Shown here piece by piece: positions 59,428 through 64,000 of a stretch of DNA of 64,000 bases; positions within the stretch are counted from its first letter, which is position 1, and every line of letters starts with the position of its first letter. The notes under the pieces were generated by a model. The model was not told the DNA's origin, did no database searches, and worked only from the letters and a program-made list of their open reading frames with translations. Location: NCBI RefSeq assembly GCF_022539665.2, contig NC_081336.1, forward strand, positions 2,480,001 to 2,544,000, read 5' to 3'. The DNA comes from Daphnia carinata. Taxonomy: Eukaryota; Arthropoda; Branchiopoda; Diplostraca; Daphniidae. The translations under genes were made by a program, and so were the position numbers.

Positions 59428-62400
59428 TTACTTCTTCCTGGAAGCTTTCTCTGCCAGTTTTTCGGCTTTCCGCTGAAGTTTCTCCCTCTCTTTGCGCTCC
59501 CGCTCGCGGTTGCGTTTGTCTTTATCAGCGGCCGCTCGTAGCTCCTTGAGTCGGTGCTTGAGTCGGGCTCGTTCGGCCGCCTGCGGCACTAGTAACTTGA
59601 TCCTGGGCGACTCCATAGTCAACAGCTCTTCGCCTCGCACTCCATTAGCTGCAAAATGGACAGTGTACGTTTCCAATCCTTTAAAATAATAATAATAATA
59701 ATCAGCAATCAATGTGAATTGTGCCAATGAAAATGTAAAGTACCAATAGATCGGAGCCAATTGCCGACGTTTTCGACGTTCCACTCGGAAACGGGTGATT
59801 GATGGAACGGCGTGTGAGCGGACGAATTGGATGAAATGGAGACGATCGATGACGTCAACGAGTCCGTCATGCCACTGGCGCTGTTACTCCGCACGACTGA
59901 CGTGCCATCTGGTGTGACAGCAGTGCTAACCGGATTGGAACGCATGGAGCCTCTCATTTGAGGATCGAGGGCGGGTCGGGCGTCTTGACCCGACCCGACT
60001 GGATAAAAAACATTGGGTTGATGGGGCGGTGGGGCAGGTCTTTGTTCTGTTGGGGCTGATCTGCCCATGCTGCGGTTGGACGATGTAGCCGGCTGGAGTC
60101 GGATCGGAACGGCAGGTTCCACGCCACCAGCATTAACGTTGGAATGCTCTCTCAAGAATTCCCGTTCGGCCAACAGCTGTTTCAATTGCTCGTTGACGTG
60201 CTGTTGGGGCAGCGATCGGGGCGGCTGAGAGTGTTGCTGAACATTGGCGTACCCGCCGCTGGCAGTTGTGCTGCTATTGGTCGTAGCGAAATGCTGATGC
60301 TCCTGTTGGTAATACGTCGTTGTGGACTGATGGAGCTCTTCGGCCTTGACGGTGGACACAGTGGCCGTGTGATAGTGACGTTGTTGTTGCATTTGCTGTT
60401 GTTGGATTTGCTGTTGTTGGATCTGTTGTTGTTGCATTTGCTGTTGCTGTATTTGCTGTTGTTGGATCTGTTGTTGTTGAAACTGTAATAGCTGTTGTTG
60501 TTGAATTTGTTGTTGCGTCGTTTCTTGTTGTTGTTGGTAATATTGTTGTTGCGAACTACTCGAATAGACTTGCTGCTGCGATCGGGTTGTGCCAACCGTT
60601 CGACCCGTGCTGGTCGTGGCGGATGTCGTGGAGGCAAAGAAGGCTTCGTGGAACTGGATCGACTCTTGAGAACGGTTGTGGCCCGTCGATTCAGTCATGG
60701 AATCAGCGTCCAGTCTAGAGGATTCTTCGATGTAACTGTGCTCTAAGGAGGACGTCGACGACATGCTAGCACCTCCTCCAACGCCACCAGACCGTCGAAG
60801 AAGTCCTTGAGACGGAGATTGACGTAGAGCCATGCCGCCACGAGAGGCCAGCTCGGCTCGGCCGCGGGCAGCTGATGTGTCCAGCGGCTCGTGCGGTGGA
60901 ATGACCTGTACATCAACATTTAAATAATTAAACTGGAACAATCGACACTTCTAAAAACGACATACCCTGTCCAGCTCTTCCTTGAGCTCGACGGCCAAGG
61001 AGGAATCGGTCTGACTCGTATCGAGAACCGCCAGATCTGCGACGTCGCTCAGGGTCGACTCTACAAAGCCGACCGAGAGGAGGCCTCCCAAATTGGGTGG
61101 CGGCGGAGGGATGGAGACGGGCAAACCAGCGGCTCTCTGGGCTTCAACCAAATGAAGCTCCAGCAGCTGCATACGGTGCTGCAGAGCCTGCAGGAGCGTG
61201 TGGAAGCCGGCCTCACGATGTCTGACTTTCAGGAGCACTTCGCGCTCGCGCTCCTGCATTCCGTTAATCATCTGTTTTGCTTTATTATATTTCTCCTCTA
61301 ACGAGCTGTATTGATTCTGTTAATCGATATCATAATTAACATCATTAATTTTAAATAAATTAAAAAAATATCATGCCTGAGTTTGGGCCAGGACGGATTG
61401 ATAGGCAGTGACTTCTTGCTGGACACCAGTTAAGGCTCGTTCGTATTCCCTTACATTGCTGTTGGACTCGGCCTCCTGGTGGCGACTATTGGCTTCTAAT
61501 TCTGTCAGCTGGACAAAAGAAAAATGAACATTTAAAAAACCCATTATCAAAACTGAAAACGTCTGGGGTGGTTATCATGCCATTCAATGTCTTTTGGTGT
61601 TACGTCGTGTGTCTAAAAGGCAAAAGCTTTAAAAAAACAAATGAATTTCTATTCGTCTGCTAGCGGTGGTTCGTCTTTGCATTCATCTTACCCTCTTTTT
61701 CAAACTGAGCAGTTCACTCTCCGCTTTGACGGAACGGGTCACAGCCTGCGCGATTCACGTTTACATTAAAATCAAACATCAAATGGACTTGGGCATTTTT
61801 AATGGACGTGTTTGGCAATGATCAGAAAAACAAATTAAAAAGAAAATTGAACCTCTTTGAGCTTTTGCTGGAGAGCCTGAACGCTTTCCTCCTGAGCATT
61901 CAATACAGCAGGGATCGAATTGGCTGGAACATCTGGTAAGGCTGGAGTGGATTGGCTGGAAGCGAGAGAGGCTGGAGCACTATTGCTACTGTGATACGAA
62001 GGCGGAGCGCTAACGTAAGGAGGTGGCCCAGCTCCGGAACTCATGTCCGGCTCTTCCGCCACGTTGTTCATGAAATGTCGAGTCAATTCTGCTTCCATGG
62101 CTCGACGACGATCTTCCCTTTCACGGTCAGCCTAATTAAATTTCAATAATTAAATTTTTTTTTAAAACACATGAAAGTTAAATAGATAAGAGCACCTGGA
62201 CGGATTGGCGGATAAGTTGGGCCACTTCGCTGTTTTGCGGATCGTTTTCGCGGCCAATGAGAAACTGGACAAGGCCGGACGTGTTTCGTAGGACGGAAGC
62301 GGCGTAGGCTTGCGTGACGCCAACGAGCGATTGCCCGTCTACCTGAATAATTTGGTCGTTCACTTGGATGAGACCATCGCGGGCAGCTGCTCCGCCCTCT

Positions 62401-64000
62401 GTAATTGTCTTAACAAAGATGCCCAGCTTCTCTAATCCAGCATCGGCTCCTACACCCATTCCGATGATGCTGAGACCTAAACCTTCGGGTCCTTTAATCA
62501 ATTCGACGGGGAACACGTCCATCTTTTCCACTCGTTTTTCCAGCTCGTATTCGGCCGATGCGGCAACAGGGTCGACATCTTCGTTGCGTCTGTCGTAATC
62601 GTTGACGGAAAATGTGCTGTACACTGTCAAAAAAGATAAAAATAAAAAAATGGAATTTTTGGACGTGTTCCAAAATGATACGCACCTCGAATGGGATCTG
62701 TGGTGAAGCGGACGCGAATGTTGCGAGGCCTGGGCTCGGCTTCGCCGTTGGTTACGATGAGAGGAACGGACGGCTCTTCGGCTGGTGGTAAGCCGGGCAT
62801 TTCCAGCCAATAATGTCCGTCTTGCAGATAATGAACGCCGTCTTCATCGACGTAAGGTGCCGCTACTGTCGCATCGTCCACAGGAATTGCCTTGTCCGTT
62901 TCATCTTGTTTTTCGGGCTCTGACTGGGCCTGCCACGATTCGTCGTCTGCAAATGGCACGTCTTGGGCCAGTTGATCCAAAATGGAGGCACCGGACACGA
63001 CAAGAGTCACGTTGTTCACTGAAACTTCTTCGATGTCTTCTAACGTTGGCGATTTGCTCTTGGCATTGCCCATATTCTGTGGACCGGCGCTGACCGGCGC
63101 CGGTTCCAGACTGTCCGGCTCTAACGAGACGGACTCGCTTTCATGGGCGTTGGTCGCCGTCTGGCCCGATCTAAAGTGGAATGCAAACAAGACCCCCAAA
63201 CACGTGAGTCACATCGATTCAAAAAAAAAAAAAAAAATTTCCTTAAAACACCAAAAAAAAAACCTGGAACAACAACTCACTTGACGCGTCTTTCCAAAAT
63301 TCTGAGAGATGCCAAGTTTTAATGAAGTCAAAATACATATCAACGAAATAATTAAAAGATTTTCGAAAATAAAAACAAAGCGGTGGCGACGTCATGCAGA
63401 AGCCCATAGTTCCAGTACAGAAATAACGTGCAGACGCGGACAGCGACAGGACAAAAAAAAAAAAAAAAAAACCAAAAAAAGGAGGTTAAAAAAAAAGGAT
63501 AAAAACGACGACATCTTGTAGAAAAAAAGGCTAATGCCAAAAAAGAAAAGGTTGCAGAAATTCGGCTGATTGCCAACAACAACAAACAAAACTCTTTAGA
63601 GGCTTTTTGCGTTTTACCTGGAACTCAAAAGACTATCAGCCTCATCGGATGTCATTAGCAGTTCGTCGGAATCGATACTGGACGAATCAACGTCGACCCG
63701 GAATTCGGGCCGGCGGAGGTAGATCTCGTTATCTTCGACTACCTCATCCGGCTCGTTAGACGGAAGCTGTTGAACGACAGTCACTTCCGTCGGTTGACTC
63801 TCTTCCAATTCCGGATGCGACTGATCGTGACTCGTATCAATTTCGATCAATTCCGGCTCCAGACTATCAATGGCAGCGTCGTCAGATGATTCTAATAAAT
63901 CAGAAAATCCTTCCAGCTGGAGGACGTAACGTCCACCTTCAACTGCCTCCACCACGTCAAGTGCTGCCTCTTCAACAATGTCCGTCTGCACGACAACTGC
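59428..64000 (-). CDS. Spn: Neurabin/spinophilin (PP1 regulatory scaffold), 5' end beyond the window
   Basis: Exons seen: 63618 to the window edge, 62686-63170, 62196-62623, 61853-62131, 61692-61745, 61377-61508, 60966-61316, 59744-60905 and 59428-59678. All phases agree. The N-terminal part is acidic. A PP1-docking RVxF motif ([11 protein letters not shown]) precedes [12 protein letters not shown] and the PDZ domain ([20 protein letters not shown] through LIGRENDP). A coiled-coil region and a glutamine-rich repeat follow, then a SAM domain ([29 protein letters not shown]) and a basic helical tail ending KASRKK. Neurabins target protein phosphatase 1 to actin-rich sites and synapses. The N-terminal actin-binding region lies outside the window. 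The intron after 61377 starts with GC instead of GT. Stop TAA at 59428-59430. Confidence 0.95.
59683..59702. repeat. (AAT)n microsatellite in a neurabin intron
   Basis: About five AAT/ATA units in the short intron between the last two coding exons. Near an acceptor site, length changes could affect splicing, but nothing here shows it. Confidence 0.8.
60366..60545 (-). repeat. Polyglutamine-type repeat ([11 protein letters not shown])
   Basis: Runs of CAACAG/CAACAA/CAAATCCAACAA on the minus strand encode QIQQQQ and QMQQQQ units in the neurabin protein, between the coiled coil and the SAM domain. Mixed CAA and CAG codons indicate an older, partly stabilised repeat. Confidence 0.9.

Noticed and set aside
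60144-60488. Plus-strand leucine-rich open frame
   Set aside because: Antisense of the polyglutamine repeat (CAA/CAG read as TTG/CTG).
1-64000. tRNA, rRNA, CRISPR arrays, intact transposons or viral insertions
   Set aside because: I looked for characteristic motifs, terminal repeats and transposase, integrase or reverse transcriptase frames and found none that hold up by eye.

Overview
This is arthropod nuclear DNA, most likely from a water flea (Daphnia or a close cladoceran). The pointers are compact genes with many GT-AG introns of about 55-110 bp, arthropod-type families (three ABCH half transporters, a Cad87A-type cadherin, a windbeutel-type ERp29), and conserved animal housekeeping genes packed closely on both strands. 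The species is an inference. I see no bacterial-style operons, CRISPR arrays, rRNA or tRNA genes, and no intact transposon.

Layout. 0-5.1 kb: a serine/arginine-rich nuclear protein (-), a secreted protein with a leucine/lysine-rich core, a proline/tyrosine repeat and a four-cysteine C-terminus (-), and just upstream of it a chain of Ig-like exons that can splice in frame into the secreted gene. 5.1-7.3 kb: nothing convincing. 7.3-15.2 kb: a 12-exon FAM13 family gene (-) whose frame I could follow from a candidate start at 15207 to the stop at 7324. It is head-to-head with ARPC3 (+, 15.4-16.1 kb), which is tail-to-tail with ERP29 (-, 16.4-17.5 kb). 18.5-26.1 kb: a large transmembrane cadherin (-). 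28.1-28.9 kb: an unrecognised coiled-coil protein (-). 29.7-35.1 kb: DNA topoisomerase II (-), head-to-head with METTL14 (+, 36.4-38.1 kb). 38.3-44.4 kb: an adhesion GPCR (-) with C-type-lectin-like, Ig-like and hormone-receptor domains ahead of its GPS and seven-helix region. 45.1-57.5 kb: a tandem array of three ABCH transporters (-). 59.4 kb to the right edge: a neurabin/spinophilin gene (-) whose 5' end lies outside the window.

How the genes work together. They do not form one pathway. ARPC3 and neurabin/spinophilin both act on actin. TOP2 and METTL14 are nuclear and share a 1.3 kb intergenic region. The adhesion GPCR and the cadherin are cell-surface receptors. The ABCH cluster is a lineage-specific expansion with visible traces of its history: a duplication junction at about 49.28 kb carrying a 58-bp relic of a terminal exon, and a nucleotide-binding exon much more alike between copies than the rest of the genes.

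The strongest candidates for something undescribed are the lectin/Ig/HormR adhesion GPCR architecture, the Ig-exon chain feeding into the secreted protein gene, and the ABCH duplication and conversion history. Exon boundaries were inferred by eye from splice signals and frame continuity. Total CDS length was checked to be divisible by three for FAM13, ARPC3, ERP29, TOP2, METTL14, the SR-type gene, the secreted protein and the coiled-coil gene; for the partial neurabin gene only exon-to-exon phase was checked.
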